Source of the DNA: UBA2336 sp031395485
GTDB taxonomy: Bacteria > Bacteroidota > Bacteroidia > Cytophagales > Cyclobacteriaceae
DNA: 64,000 nucleotides
NCBI GenBank assembly: GCA_031395485.1
Contig: JANNUS010000009.1
Coordinates: 186,001 to 250,000, forward strand
Reading direction: 5' to 3'
Positions within the stretch are counted from its first letter, which is position 1. Each line of letters opens with the position of its first letter. Of the stretch, positions 1 to 8,272 are shown piece by piece. The notes under the pieces are model-generated. The model worked only from the letters and a program-made list of their open reading frames with translations. It was not told the origin of the DNA and did not search any database. The position numbers and the translations under genes are program-made.

Positions 1-1
1 T

Positions 2-463
2 GCGAAGCGTGAGCATTTAGAAGATATTATTGAAACCTTACCCTGGGTAGCTACGATCGATAAGTATCAGCATTGGATTTACGAAAACGCTCATCATTCA
101 GTAGAAGATCGCAAGAAAAAATGGAATAAGATCTTTGATCAGTTTGCCGATACCGTTACCGACTGGAGTGGTTTGCAGGATGCAAAAGACTATTTATGGC
201 AGAAGCAGCTGCATTTGTATGAAGTACCCTTCTATTATATAGAGTATGGTATGGCCCAACTTGGTGCTATTGCCGTGTGGCGCAATTTCAGACAGGATCG
301 AAACAAAGGACTTCAAGGATACATGAACGCATTGAAACTTGGGTACCTCAAAGGCATTCCAGAAATCTATAAAGCCGCAAATATTAAGTTTGACTTCAGC
401 AGGGAATATATTAAAGAGCTGATGGCCTTTGTAAGGGATGAGTTAAAATCAATTGATAATTAA
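2..463 (+). CDS. M3 family oligoendopeptidase F-like, C-terminal part (5' end outside window)
   Basis: The reading frame is already open at base 2 and runs to the stop at 463, so about 153 C-terminal residues are visible and the gene begins upstream. The segment YYIEYGMAQLGAIAVW, followed by a helix-rich tail with GYLKGIPEIYKAA, is typical of the last third of M3B oligoendopeptidases, which are zinc metallopeptidases that cut short peptides in the cytoplasm. The HExxH metal site would lie upstream and is not visible, so activity cannot be judged. The gene converges with the marR-type gene, whose stop lies 1 base away. An internal ATG at 173 is not a start, because the homology continues upstream of it. 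Confidence 0.85.
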   Translation, partial: AKREHLEDIIETLPWVATIDKYQHWIYENAHHSVEDRKKKWNKIFDQFADTVTDWSGLQDAKDYLWQKQLHLYEVPFYYIEYGMAQLGAIAVWRNFRQDRNKGLQGYMNALKLGYLKGIPEIYKAANIKFDFSREYIKELMAFVRDELKSIDN

Positions 464-464
464 G

Positions 465-911
465 TTACCCTCTTCCTTTGTCTAACAGATTACTGAGTAC
501 TTCTGCTTCCTGATCGGATAGGCGGAGTACCGTATCAATTTGTTTTTGTTTTTTGTCGAGATCGGTCAAAATTTCGAGTCCTGTGGCGGTGATGGAAATA
601 TCGGCAGCACGTTTATCATTAGGGCACGTCTGTTTATTGATCAGCCCTTTTGCGGCCAGTCGGTCGAGCAATCTCGAAACATCCGAATTTCTGTCGAGCA
701 TCCTGGATTTTATTTCGGTTCCTGAAATAGATTTAGGATGTTGTCCTTTTAGAATTCGAAGTATGTTGAATTGTTGATTGGTAATACCAAAAGGCTTAAA
801 GAAATTTTGCTGCCTTCCTTGCAACCATCCGGCTGTGAAGATCAGATTAATGACCGCTTTCTGATGTGCGCTTTTAAATTTCGCCTGCTTTATTTCTTCT
901 TCAATTTTCAT
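465..911 (-). CDS. MarR family transcriptional regulator
   Basis: A protein of 148 residues with a winged helix-turn-helix: helices around FNILRILKGQ and SGTEIKSRMLD, then the recognition region DVSRLLDRLAAKGLI and a wing with CPNDKRAADISIT. I chose the ATG at 911 (MKIEEEIKQAKFK). An in-frame upstream extension to 977 would run through an inverted repeat and lacks family similarity. It lies directly downstream of the yceI-like gene on the same strand, a pairing common in Bacteroidota, and probably autoregulates that pair through the palindrome at 1604-1621. The ligand is unknown. MarR proteins of this size usually act as dimeric repressors. Confidence 0.85.
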   Translation of the reverse strand: MKIEEEIKQAKFKSAHQKAVINLIFTAGWLQGRQQNFFKPFGITNQQFNILRILKGQHPKSISGTEIKSRMLDRNSDVSRLLDRLAAKGLINKQTCPNDKRAADISITATGLEILTDLDKKQKQIDTVLRLSDQEAEVLSNLLDKGRG

Positions 912-928
912 AGTAACAATAGAAAAGC

Positions 929-958
929 CCACAATCTTAGTAAATCTATCGATTGTGG
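929..958 (-). terminator. Hairpin between yceI-like and marR-type genes
   Basis: Perfect 8-bp arms CCACAATC (929-936) and GATTGTGG (951-958) are separated by a 14-nt loop. On the minus strand the hairpin is followed by a short, imperfect T-rich stretch (GCTTTTCT). It sits in the gap after the yceI-like stop codon and 18 bases before the marR start. It could be a weak terminator or attenuator that lowers marR relative to yceI, or a protein-binding site. Confidence 0.4.
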
Positions 959-980
959 ACTTAATTATGAAGAGCAAATA

Positions 981-1556
981 TTAAGCTTGCTTGTCTAATT
1001 CTACTTTAATCACTAACTGAACATCATCACCTACCACAGCTTCACCCGTTGCTAGTTTGTTAGCCCAAGTCACACCGTAATCCTGACGGTTTATAGTTCC
1101 GTTAAATTTGAAACCTGCTTTTACACCACGGCCTGTATCTAAAGATCCGCCATAAGTAACATCAAATTCCACTTTTTTTGTTACGCCCTTCATGGTGAAG
1201 TCACCCTTAAGTTTGTACTTACTACCATCTTTCACCACTATTCCTTTGAAAGAAATTTCAGGGAATTTTTCTGCGTCAAAGAAATCAGGAGACTTTAAGT
1301 GACCATCACGTCTTTCGTTTTCAGTGCTAATGGATGCTACCTTTGCAGTGAAATTCACTTCTGCACCATTAAAATCGTTCGATTTGCTAACTACTGATCC
1401 GGTGTAATCTTTAAAAGCACCTTCCGTTTCAGCTACTACCATGTGTGACACGCTAAAACCAATTTTAGAATGTACGTTGTCAATTTTCCATGTTGTTTGA
1501 GCCAATACGCTGCCTGCCATAAGCAGCATTACAATCATTACATTAAGTTTTTTCAT
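981..1556 (-). CDS. YceI family periplasmic lipid-binding-like protein
   Basis: A protein of 191 residues. Residues 1-19 form a Sec signal peptide (MKKLNVMIVMLLMAGSVLAQ), so it is secreted to the periplasm. The rest matches the YceI lipocalin-like beta-barrel: TTWKIDNVHSKIGFSVSHMVV at the start of the mature protein, the central RRDGHLKSPDFFDAEKFPEISF block, and GVTKKVEFDVTY near the C-terminus. Family members bind long polyisoprenoids in a hydrophobic barrel, and many respond to stress. The exact ligand here is unknown. It is followed by a MarR regulator gene and preceded by a strong palindrome, so expression is likely controlled by that regulator. Confidence 0.9.
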   Translation of the reverse strand: MKKLNVMIVMLLMAGSVLAQTTWKIDNVHSKIGFSVSHMVVAETEGAFKDYTGSVVSKSNDFNGAEVNFTAKVASISTENERRDGHLKSPDFFDAEKFPEISFKGIVVKDGSKYKLKGDFTMKGVTKKVEFDVTYGGSLDTGRGVKAGFKFNGTINRQDYGVTWANKLATGEAVVGDDVQLVIKVELDKQA

Positions 1557-1603
1557 AGTCCGATTAATTTGTTTGATATCGTAAAGTAACGCAACTTTTA
1601 AAG

Positions 1604-1621
1604 TATATGTTTAAACATGTA
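1604..1621. promoter_or_regulatory. Palindromic operator upstream of the yceI-like gene
   Basis: TATATGTTTAAACATGTA has a perfect 12-bp core palindrome (ATGTTTAAACAT, 1607-1618) and is symmetric over 18 bp with one mismatch. It lies about 50 bases upstream of the yceI-like start, where a promoter would be. A two-fold symmetric AT-rich site of this size is the usual target of a MarR dimer, and a MarR gene is the next gene downstream. Binding by that protein is inferred. Confidence 0.6.
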
Positions 1622-1746
1622 ATTTATATTTTCTAAGATGTTGATAATCAAGGCTATTAATTCCAGACGGAGCGCCATTTCAGGTTATAAGATGTCATCC
1701 AGCCCTTGAAGTAAAGCTTGATACGTTGCATGTGGGAGTCAATTAA

Positions 1747-2133
1747 CTAAGGCGCAATAGTAAGCTTGGCAAGTTCAGATTTAGCATTCTGGATGCCCTG
1801 TACAATGGAGATATACTTGTCGCGATCAGATTTTTGCCAACCTTTTGCTTCTGTAGCTAAATACACATCTAGCGTTTGGTTAATGTTTTTATTGAAATCG
1901 GATAGCTTTATCGTGAAACCAGTTTTTTTTTCATACTGAATGAATACTGCATATTGATAGAATCGATCAATCAAATAAAACTCGCTAACTGTTTTCGTTT
2001 GGTTGATTAGGACGTTCGTAATTTTGTTCCCAAAGATCATTCTAAGACATGAAACTACTAAGTCGTTTGCAGCCACAATACCATGTTTGCCATGTTTATC
2101 TTCAATAATGTTATTGACAAAAATTTCCTCCAC
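1747..2133 (-). CDS. Hypothetical protein, 128 aa
   Basis: Not recognised. The predicted product is soluble, mixed alpha/beta, with no signal peptide, membrane segment or cysteine cluster (one cysteine). It is rich in Lys, Asn and Ile and ends in a likely helix (IVQGIQNAKSELAKLTIAP). It starts 16 bases after the stop of trmN6 on the same strand, so it may be the last gene of that transcript. The 190-bp gap between it and the yceI-like gene contains only the palindromic operator that I can identify. Confidence 0.55.
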   Translation of the reverse strand: MEEIFVNNIIEDKHGKHGIVAANDLVVSCLRMIFGNKITNVLINQTKTVSEFYLIDRFYQYAVFIQYEKKTGFTIKLSDFNKNINQTLDVYLATEAKGWQKSDRDKYISIVQGIQNAKSELAKLTIAP

Positions 2134-2149
2134 AGTTGATAAATATTTT

Positions 2150-2869
2150 TTAAATTTTTAGGTAGAAGTTTTGCGTCAATTTTTGGTACTCTGTCGACCA
2201 CGCCTCACCCATGTCATTATAAAGTAGGATTTCACCCTCCTCAAGTTCTTTTCTAATTTTTGAAAATTCAAGTAATGATCGTTCAATAGGTTTCTCTTTT
2301 CGTGTTCTAAAGTTATAGTTCCTTGAACAATACAAGTTAACGTGATCGGCAAATTTAACGAACTGAATGCCTTCCGCATACGGTAATACAATATTTAACT
2401 TTCCTTTTTCAGACAAAAATCTATCGACACTTTTAAGCAAATCCTGAAAACTTAAATTTTCGGTATGGCGTGCTGATATGCGCTGTGCATTTGGTGGCTT
2501 AAAACTACGTTGAAAGAAAGGTGGATTGCTGATAATTAAGTCATATTGTTTGGGTGTTGTAAAATTCTGAACAGATCCATGATGAAGCGTAAGCCTATCG
2601 TGCCAGGGTGAATTACTAAAATTTTCGGAGGCATCTTCAAAAGCATTTTCATCAATTTCAATGGCTTCGATTTTAACATCCGGGTTAGTTTGCTGGGCCA
2701 ACATGAGTGCAATAACTCCGGTTCCGGTTCCGATATCTAAAATTCGGGTGGCCTGACTTACGTCTGCCCATGCACCCAACAACACGCCATCCGTACCAAC
2801 TTTCATTCCACTGCGATCGTGACGGACGGAGAATTTTTTGAAATGAAAGCGAGAATCTTTTTTTCGCAT
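2150..2869 (-). CDS. trmN6: tRNA1(Val) adenine(37)-N6-methyltransferase
   Basis: A protein of 239 residues. It transfers a methyl group from S-adenosylmethionine to N6 of adenine 37 in tRNA1(Val). The N-terminus (FHFKKFSVRHDRSGMKVGTDGVLLGAW) is the family signature that precedes the methyltransferase fold. Motif I, ILDIGTGTGVIAL, is at residues 43-55, an acidic EIDE follows at about 71-74, and the catalytic NPPF of N6-adenine methyltransferases is at 115-118. Length matches E. coli YfiC. It is divergent from fdhD, with 76 bases between the starts. Confidence 0.9.
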   Translation of the reverse strand: MRKKDSRFHFKKFSVRHDRSGMKVGTDGVLLGAWADVSQATRILDIGTGTGVIALMLAQQTNPDVKIEAIEIDENAFEDASENFSNSPWHDRLTLHHGSVQNFTTPKQYDLIISNPPFFQRSFKPPNAQRISARHTENLSFQDLLKSVDRFLSEKGKLNIVLPYAEGIQFVKFADHVNLYCSRNYNFRTRKEKPIERSLLEFSKIRKELEEGEILLYNDMGEAWSTEYQKLTQNFYLKI

Positions 2870-2887
2870 GTGATTCCGTGAAGGGCT

Positions 2888-2895
2888 TATTTTTG
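2888..2895 (+). promoter_or_regulatory. Possible -7 element upstream of fdhD
   Basis: TATTTTTG fits the Bacteroidota -7 consensus TAnnTTTG and lies about 50 bases before the fdhD start in the trmN6/fdhD divergent gap. No clear TTTG is seen 19 bases upstream, so support is weak. Confidence 0.3.
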
Positions 2896-2945
2896 CGCAA
2901 ATTAGGTAGTTTTATCTTCCTAACAGATTTTTCAGAGCATTCGAA

Positions 2946-3785
2946 ATGACAAGTACCGTTAAACAAACCACCGTTACGAAAATCTCTACAGATGGAGCTG
3001 AATCAAAATCCGATTTGCTGGCTATTGAAGAACCCCTCGAAATCCGTATTGGTTTTGGAACAATGGGTGATCGCCAACAAAAAAGTTTGTCGGTAACCAT
3101 GCGTACACCCGGCCATGATTTTGAACTGGCCTCCGGGTTTTTATTTACAGAAGGGATTATTCAAACATTTGATCAAATCGAATCTATTAAATATTGTGAA
3201 GATGGTGGTAAACAAGGCGAAAAAGAAAATATTGTTCGAGTTGAGTTAAAGCCTGAAGTAAAAATTGATTTCGAAAAATTACAACGTCATTTTTACACTT
3301 CATCGAGTTGTGGCGTGTGCGGTAAATCTTCAATCGACTCCGTGCGCGTAGTGTGCAAGAGGTTAGCGGATCATTTCACTATTTCAGCTTTAGTGATTCA
3401 TCAACTTCCAGATATCCTTCGAAAGGCTCAACATGTATTTGAATACACAGGCGGCTTGCATGCTGTAGGTTTGTTCAATGCGAAAGGAGAGTTGATCGTA
3501 TTACGCGAAGATGTAGGCCGCCATAATGCGTTAGATGAAGTGATTGGCGCAATGCTCATCAAGAATGAAGTGCCACTTTCAACATATATTATATTCGTAA
3601 GCGGCCGTGCAAGTTTTGAATTAATTCAAAAAGCAGCTGTTGCAGGTATTCCTGTGCTGGCTGCCGTTGGCGCACCATCAAGTTTGGCTGTGCAATTAGC
3701 AAAAGATGTTGGAATGACGTTACTCGGTTTTGTCCGCGATAAGCGTTTTAATATTTATTGTGGTGATGAAAGAGTTGTTCATTAA
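2946..3785 (+). CDS. fdhD: Sulfurtransferase FdhD, formate dehydrogenase accessory protein
   Basis: A protein of 279 residues. FdhD carries sulfur from the cysteine desulfurase IscS to the molybdenum cofactor of formate dehydrogenase-type enzymes, which is needed for their activity. The catalytic CxxC loop is present as SSSCGVCGKSS (Cys122 and Cys125), and the conserved blocks GHDFELASGFLFTEGII and LREDVGRHNALDEVIG are intact. Its likely client is the FdhF/YdeP-type enzyme encoded at 5196-7499. The two genes are separated by an antisense serine hydrolase gene that overlaps the end of fdhD by 4 bases, tail to tail. Confidence 0.95.
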   Translation: MTSTVKQTTVTKISTDGAESKSDLLAIEEPLEIRIGFGTMGDRQQKSLSVTMRTPGHDFELASGFLFTEGIIQTFDQIESIKYCEDGGKQGEKENIVRVELKPEVKIDFEKLQRHFYTSSSCGVCGKSSIDSVRVVCKRLADHFTISALVIHQLPDILRKAQHVFEYTGGLHAVGLFNAKGELIVLREDVGRHNALDEVIGAMLIKNEVPLSTYIIFVSGRASFELIQKAAVAGIPVLAAVGAPSSLAVQLAKDVGMTLLGFVRDKRFNIYCGDERVVH

Positions 3786-5161
3786 TTATCAACCGGGAGA
3801 CAGGCAATAATATCTTCAGCCATTTTTTCAAAAGGTGATCCGTGATGACTTACTCCCAGTCTCACGATAACCAGGTTTTTGGATGGAATGACCATCACGT
3901 ATTGCTCTTCAAATCCATCTGCCCAAAATGCATCTACTGGTAGTTGTGGATACATTCGATTTATCGAGTTATTTTTTTCTCCAGCGTTTAACCACCACTG
4001 TGCGCCATATTCTCCGCGTGTTGCAGCTGATGATGGAGTTGTAGTGTATTCAACCCAACCTTCCGGGAGAACACGCCCTCCAATCCAATACCCATCATTC
4101 AAGTATAACATTCCAAACCTCGCCCAGTCCCGGGCAGTAGCATAACAGTATGACGATCCTACAAATGTTCCGGATGCATCAGGTTCCATAATCGCGCTAT
4201 GCATTCCAATTTTGTAAAAAAGCCTTTCGTATGGGAATCGATGATAGTCATTATCGCCAACAAGCTGTCGAACTATTCCTGAAAGAATGTTGGTTGAACT
4301 ACTGCTATACTTAAAGTTTTCGCCCGGTGCAAACTCAGCCTTACGACTTCTTTCAAACTTTGCCTTATCATCGCGGTAGGTAAACATTTTGTGAAAATCA
4401 GATATGGGATTGAAGTAGCTTTCATTCCAACGAAGCCCTGATGTAGCTTTCAATAAATTTTCGATACGAATATTCTTACGTTCATCGTTTTGCCATTCTG
4501 CAATTGGGGCTGCATCAATGGAACTTAATTTCCCATCCCGCACAAGTATGCCAACGAGCGCACTGGTAATACTTTTAGCCATTGACCAACCCATCAGCTT
4601 GGAATCTTTAGTAAATCCTTCAGCATACTTTTCTGCTATAATTTCCCCATTGTATACAGCAATTACCGCATGGGTGCGAATTGGTTTTTTAGTATCTTTT
4701 TCCACAAAAGCATCTTCAAATACCTTGGTTAATTTTTCCTGATCAACGTAAGAAGTTGCTTCCGAGATTTTATTTCCTGCTGGCCACGCTACGGTATCCT
4801 GATTAAAAGGTGGAGGGCCGGCAATCTTTATTTTTTGCTGACGAACAACTTCTTCTGGTTGTTCTGATAATAATGTACAGCCTAATCCCTTGCGATAGAT
4901 AGCTTTCTTCTTTTGCCAAAGTAATCGCGCGGTAACCGAAGAGTCAGCAAAGAGTTGAATATCGGCACTCGGTAAGAAAGGATAAACTTGAAGTTCTTCG
5001 GCTCTTACACTTTCAAGCGTTCTGCCTGTTACGTATACACACGAGCAGACCGTCTTAGCTGCAAAACTCGTCAGTATAGGAGAGTAGATAGATTCAAAGG
5101 TTACGATGACAATTACAACGATCAGTAATACCCACCCGGAAAACTTAACGTATTTTTTCAT
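3782..5161 (-). CDS. Serine hydrolase, class C beta-lactamase fold
   Basis: A protein of 459 residues with one N-terminal membrane anchor (about residues 7-23), so the enzyme probably faces the periplasm. The active site of the class C beta-lactamase/penicillin-binding-like fold is visible: SMAK (Ser193 to Lys196) and a tyrosine motif YSS at Tyr285 in ENFKYSSSSTNILSG. The third motif is not obvious but may be the HHGSP segment near the C-terminus. Family members include esterases, peptidases and peptidoglycan amidases, so the substrate cannot be named. It lies antisense between fdhD and the YdeP-type gene, ends 4 bases inside fdhD, and starts only 35 bases from the divergent start at 5196. 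Confidence 0.85.
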   Translation of the reverse strand: MKKYVKFSGWVLLIVVIVIVTFESIYSPILTSFAAKTVCSCVYVTGRTLESVRAEELQVYPFLPSADIQLFADSSVTARLLWQKKKAIYRKGLGCTLLSEQPEEVVRQQKIKIAGPPPFNQDTVAWPAGNKISEATSYVDQEKLTKVFEDAFVEKDTKKPIRTHAVIAVYNGEIIAEKYAEGFTKDSKLMGWSMAKSITSALVGILVRDGKLSSIDAAPIAEWQNDERKNIRIENLLKATSGLRWNESYFNPISDFHKMFTYRDDKAKFERSRKAEFAPGENFKYSSSSTNILSGIVRQLVGDNDYHRFPYERLFYKIGMHSAIMEPDASGTFVGSSYCYATARDWARFGMLYLNDGYWIGGRVLPEGWVEYTTTPSSAATRGEYGAQWWLNAGEKNNSINRMYPQLPVDAFWADGFEEQYVMVIPSKNLVIVRLGVSHHGSPFEKMAEDIIACLPVDN

Positions 5162-5195
5162 TCGTGCTTATTATGGTTTTGCTAAATTAGTGATT

Positions 5196-7499
5196 ATGAC
5201 TCATGGAAAGGAAAAGCATTTAAAGATTAAATCGCCCAAGGTAGTGGCTGGCGGAGTTGAGGCCGTACTGAATTCCGCAAAGCATGTATTTGAGGAAGTT
5301 GGAATAATTGAAGGAACAAAAACGCTTCTTAACCTTAATCAATTTGACGGCTTCGATTGCCCAGGTTGCGCGTGGCCTGATCCGGACGAACATCGTTCGG
5401 TTGTTGAATTTTGTGAAAATGGAGCAAAAGCTGTTGCTGAAGAGGCTACCGATGCGAAATGTGATTTTAATTTTTTCAGGAAACATGCTGTTTCGGAAAT
5501 GCTTCAATGGACGGATTATGAAATTGGAAAGAGCGGAAGGATAACGCAGCCAATGATCCTTCGCGAGAACTCCGATCATTACGAACCCATTGAATGGAAA
5601 GATGCTTTTCAATTGATCGGAGATAAGTTGAAAAGCCTTGCTTCCCCCAACGATGCTATCTTCTACACATCGGGGCGAACAAGCAACGAGGCTGCATTTT
5701 TGTATCAACTTTTTGTACGAATGTATGGTACAAACAACCTTCCGGATTGCTCGAATATGTGCCACGAGTCAAGTGGCGTAGCCTTAACCGAAACAGTTGG
5801 TATTGGAAAGGGGTCGGTTACACTCGATGATTTTTATAAAACTGAGGTGATTGTGATTATTGGCCAGAATCCAGGAACGAATCATCCGCGCATGCTCACG
5901 GCTTTGCAAAAGGCAAAACAAAATGGGGCGTATATCATCACGATTAATCCAATACCCGAAGCTGGATTAATCAGCTTCAGGCATCCACAAAATCCGCTTG
6001 ACTTTATTGGAAAGCCCACTGCTATTACAGATCTATGGTTGCAAGTAATGATTAATGAAGATGTAGCCTTGCTAAAGGCACTTAATATAATTTTGTTGGA
6101 TGAAGAGCAAAAAAATCCAGGTGATGTACTTGATCAAGATTTTATTAGAGAAAAAACTTCGGGTTATGAATCTTTTGTAAAAGAATTGTCGCTTTACAAG
6201 CTAGATGAATTGATTACCAAGTCTGGCGTAAATAAAGAAAACGTTTTAGCGGCTGGGTCTATCCTTTCAAAAAAGAAAAAAATTATTGTTTGTTGGGCAA
6301 TGGGGCTAACCCAACACAAAAATGCAGTTGATAATATACGCGAGATTGTAAACCTACTTCTATTAAAAGGAAGCATTGGAAAACCCGGTGCAGGAACGTG
6401 CCCGGTGCGTGGGCATAGCAATGTTCAGGGAGATCGAACAATGGGTATTTATGAAAAACCTTCTCCTAAGTTTTTAGATAGCTTAAAAACTGTTTTTGGA
6501 TTTGAGCCACCACGCGAAAATGGATACGACACAGTTGATACGATTCGAGCCATGGCTACGGGAAAGGTAAAAGTTTTTTTTGCGATGGGTGGAAATTTTT
6601 TATCGGCAACACCCGATACTACTTTCACGGCCGAGGCATTGCAACAGTGTGACATGACTGTTCACGTATCAACGAAGTTAAATCGAAGTCATGTAGTGCA
6701 TGGTAAGGTTGCATTAATACTCCCATGCTTGGGTAGAACTGAACACGATGTCCAGTCGGGCGGTGAACAATTTGTGAGTGTTGAAAACTCAACAGGCGTT
6801 GTTCATAAATCAAAAGGAGGTAAGAAGCCTGCATCTAAACATTTATTAAGTGAGCCAACGATTGTGGTGGAGTTGGCTAGAGCAACGTTACCTTCCTCTT
6901 TCTCGCCTGCAGGGGGTATAAAAGGGGGGTGGGATGAGTTGACTTCTAACTACGACAACATCCGAAACCTTATTGAAAAAACAATTCCTGGTTTTGAAAA
7001 TTACAATGAACGAGTTCGCAACGATGGTGGTTTCTATCTTCCGAATAGCGCACGACAAGGAGAGTTTGAGACATCAACAGCGAAAGCCAATTTCACGATC
7101 AATGCTTTGGCAGATCATACAATAAAGGCAGGAGAGTACCTGATGATGACCATTCGAAGCCACGATCAGTACAACACTACTATATATGGTTTGCATGATC
7201 GTTATCGCGGAATTTACAATGGACGAAGAGTTGTGTTTATGAATGAAGAAGATGCAGGCAAGGCAGGTCTTACAAAAGGAGATCATGTTGACATTGTTAG
7301 CAAGTATGATGGAATAGAAAGAAAGGCTGAAGATTTTGTGGTAGTTCCATATCAAATTCCAAAGCAAAACATTGCTACATATTTTCCCGAAGCGAACGAA
7401 CTAATTCCGCATAATCATTATGCGCGTGGAAGCCAGACACCGATTTCAAAATCGGTGATTGTTCAACTACTGAAAAAATTACAAAGCTCGCTGTCATGA
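5196..7499 (+). CDS. FdhF/YdeP family molybdopterin oxidoreductase, alpha subunit
   Basis: A protein of 767 residues of the DMSO-reductase superfamily, subfamily FdhF/YdeP. The N-terminal FDGFDCPGCAWPDPDE segment is the subfamily hallmark. NMCHESSGVALTETVG occupies the place of the metal-ligand loop, and the C-terminal part (HDQYNTTIYGLHDRYRGIYNGRR) is a molybdopterin-dinucleotide-binding domain. The natural substrate of this subfamily is not firmly established; E. coli YdeP is linked to acid resistance. Nearby fdhD supports a sulfurated molybdenum cofactor. I chose the ATG at 5196 (MTHGKEKHLKIKSP) because an in-frame ATG at 5106 lies inside the divergent gene and adds unrelated residues. No signal peptide is seen, so it is cytoplasmic. 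It overlaps the next gene by 4 bases (ATGA). Confidence 0.88.
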   Translation: MTHGKEKHLKIKSPKVVAGGVEAVLNSAKHVFEEVGIIEGTKTLLNLNQFDGFDCPGCAWPDPDEHRSVVEFCENGAKAVAEEATDAKCDFNFFRKHAVSEMLQWTDYEIGKSGRITQPMILRENSDHYEPIEWKDAFQLIGDKLKSLASPNDAIFYTSGRTSNEAAFLYQLFVRMYGTNNLPDCSNMCHESSGVALTETVGIGKGSVTLDDFYKTEVIVIIGQNPGTNHPRMLTALQKAKQNGAYIITINPIPEAGLISFRHPQNPLDFIGKPTAITDLWLQVMINEDVALLKALNIILLDEEQKNPGDVLDQDFIREKTSGYESFVKELSLYKLDELITKSGVNKENVLAAGSILSKKKKIIVCWAMGLTQHKNAVDNIREIVNLLLLKGSIGKPGAGTCPVRGHSNVQGDRTMGIYEKPSPKFLDSLKTVFGFEPPRENGYDTVDTIRAMATGKVKVFFAMGGNFLSATPDTTFTAEALQQCDMTVHVSTKLNRSHVVHGKVALILPCLGRTEHDVQSGGEQFVSVENSTGVVHKSKGGKKPASKHLLSEPTIVVELARATLPSSFSPAGGIKGGWDELTSNYDNIRNLIEKTIPGFENYNERVRNDGGFYLPNSARQGEFETSTAKANFTINALADHTIKAGEYLMMTIRSHDQYNTTIYGLHDRYRGIYNGRRVVFMNEEDAGKAGLTKGDHVDIVSKYDGIERKAEDFVVVPYQIPKQNIATYFPEANELIPHNHYARGSQTPISKSVIVQLLKKLQSSLS

Positions 7500-8272
7500 G
7501 CAGAGTTGAGGAGCTAAAGGAATTTCTCGATAAAAAATCAGCGCTATACAATCAGTTGGCGTTTATCGAAAATGATCCAATCTCCATTCCACACTTGTTT
7601 AAAAATAAACCTGACATAGAAATAGCCGGCCTGTTTGCGGCCACATTAGCGTGGGGACAACGTAAAACGATTATTCGAAAGTGCAGAGAATTGATGGCGA
7701 TGATGGATGACGAACCTCATGCGTTTATTCTTCATCATACAGAAAAGGATATTAAAAGACTTCTTGATTTTAAACATCGCACTTTCAATTCTACCGACCT
7801 TCTTTATTTTATTGAATCGTTACGATATTATTATAAAGAGAATGTATCACTGGAGTCCGCATTTTATCATAATGCTGATGATGAAACTGTAGAAAAGGGG
7901 CTCATTAAATTTCATACACTATTTTTTCAGTTAGATCATTCTCATCGAACGAGAAAGCATTTACCTACTCCCGAAAGGAAGTCTACATGCAAAAGACTTG
8001 TTATGTATTTGCGTTGGATGGTTCGTCAGGATAATACAGGGGTTGATTTTGGAATCTGGAAAAAAATATCTCCTGGCCAGCTCGTATGCCCATGTGATGT
8101 GCATGTGGAACGCGTTGCAAGAAAATTAGAACTCATTAAACGAAAGCAAACCGATTGGCAAACGGCCTTGGAGCTAACAACCAATCTGCGAAAGTTTGAC
8201 CCGACCGATCCTGTAAAGTATGATTTCGCTTTGTTTGGGTTGGGGATTGAAGAGGGGTGGTCGAGGCTTTAG
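7496..8272 (+). CDS. TIGR02757 (DUF2400) family protein
   Basis: A protein of 258 residues. The opening VEELKEFLDKKSALYN, the GLFAATLAWGQRKTII block and the C-terminal CPCDVHVERVARKLELIKRKQ/DWQTALELTTNLRKFDP segment match the TIGR02757 family, common in Bacteroidota and some proteobacteria. The last segment resembles a helix-hairpin-helix DNA-glycosylase-like region, but no function is proven. The ATG start overlaps the preceding stop by 4 bases, so the gene is probably translationally coupled to the oxidoreductase. It ends tail to tail with a 4-base overlap against the cyanophycinase-like gene. Confidence 0.85.
   Translation: MSRVEELKEFLDKKSALYNQLAFIENDPISIPHLFKNKPDIEIAGLFAATLAWGQRKTIIRKCRELMAMMDDEPHAFILHHTEKDIKRLLDFKHRTFNSTDLLYFIESLRYYYKENVSLESAFYHNADDETVEKGLIKFHTLFFQLDHSHRTRKHLPTPERKSTCKRLVMYLRWMVRQDNTGVDFGIWKKISPGQLVCPCDVHVERVARKLELIKRKQTDWQTALELTTNLRKFDPTDPVKYDFALFGLGIEEGWSRL

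Noticed and set aside
1622..1746. Possible small gene in the gap after the operator
   Set aside because: No frame with a plausible start, length or conserved features was found; only AT-rich spacer sequence is visible.
5106..5195. Upstream ATG for the YdeP-type oxidoreductase
   Set aside because: It adds 30 residues inside the divergent serine hydrolase gene that do not look like this family; the ATG at 5196 fits better.
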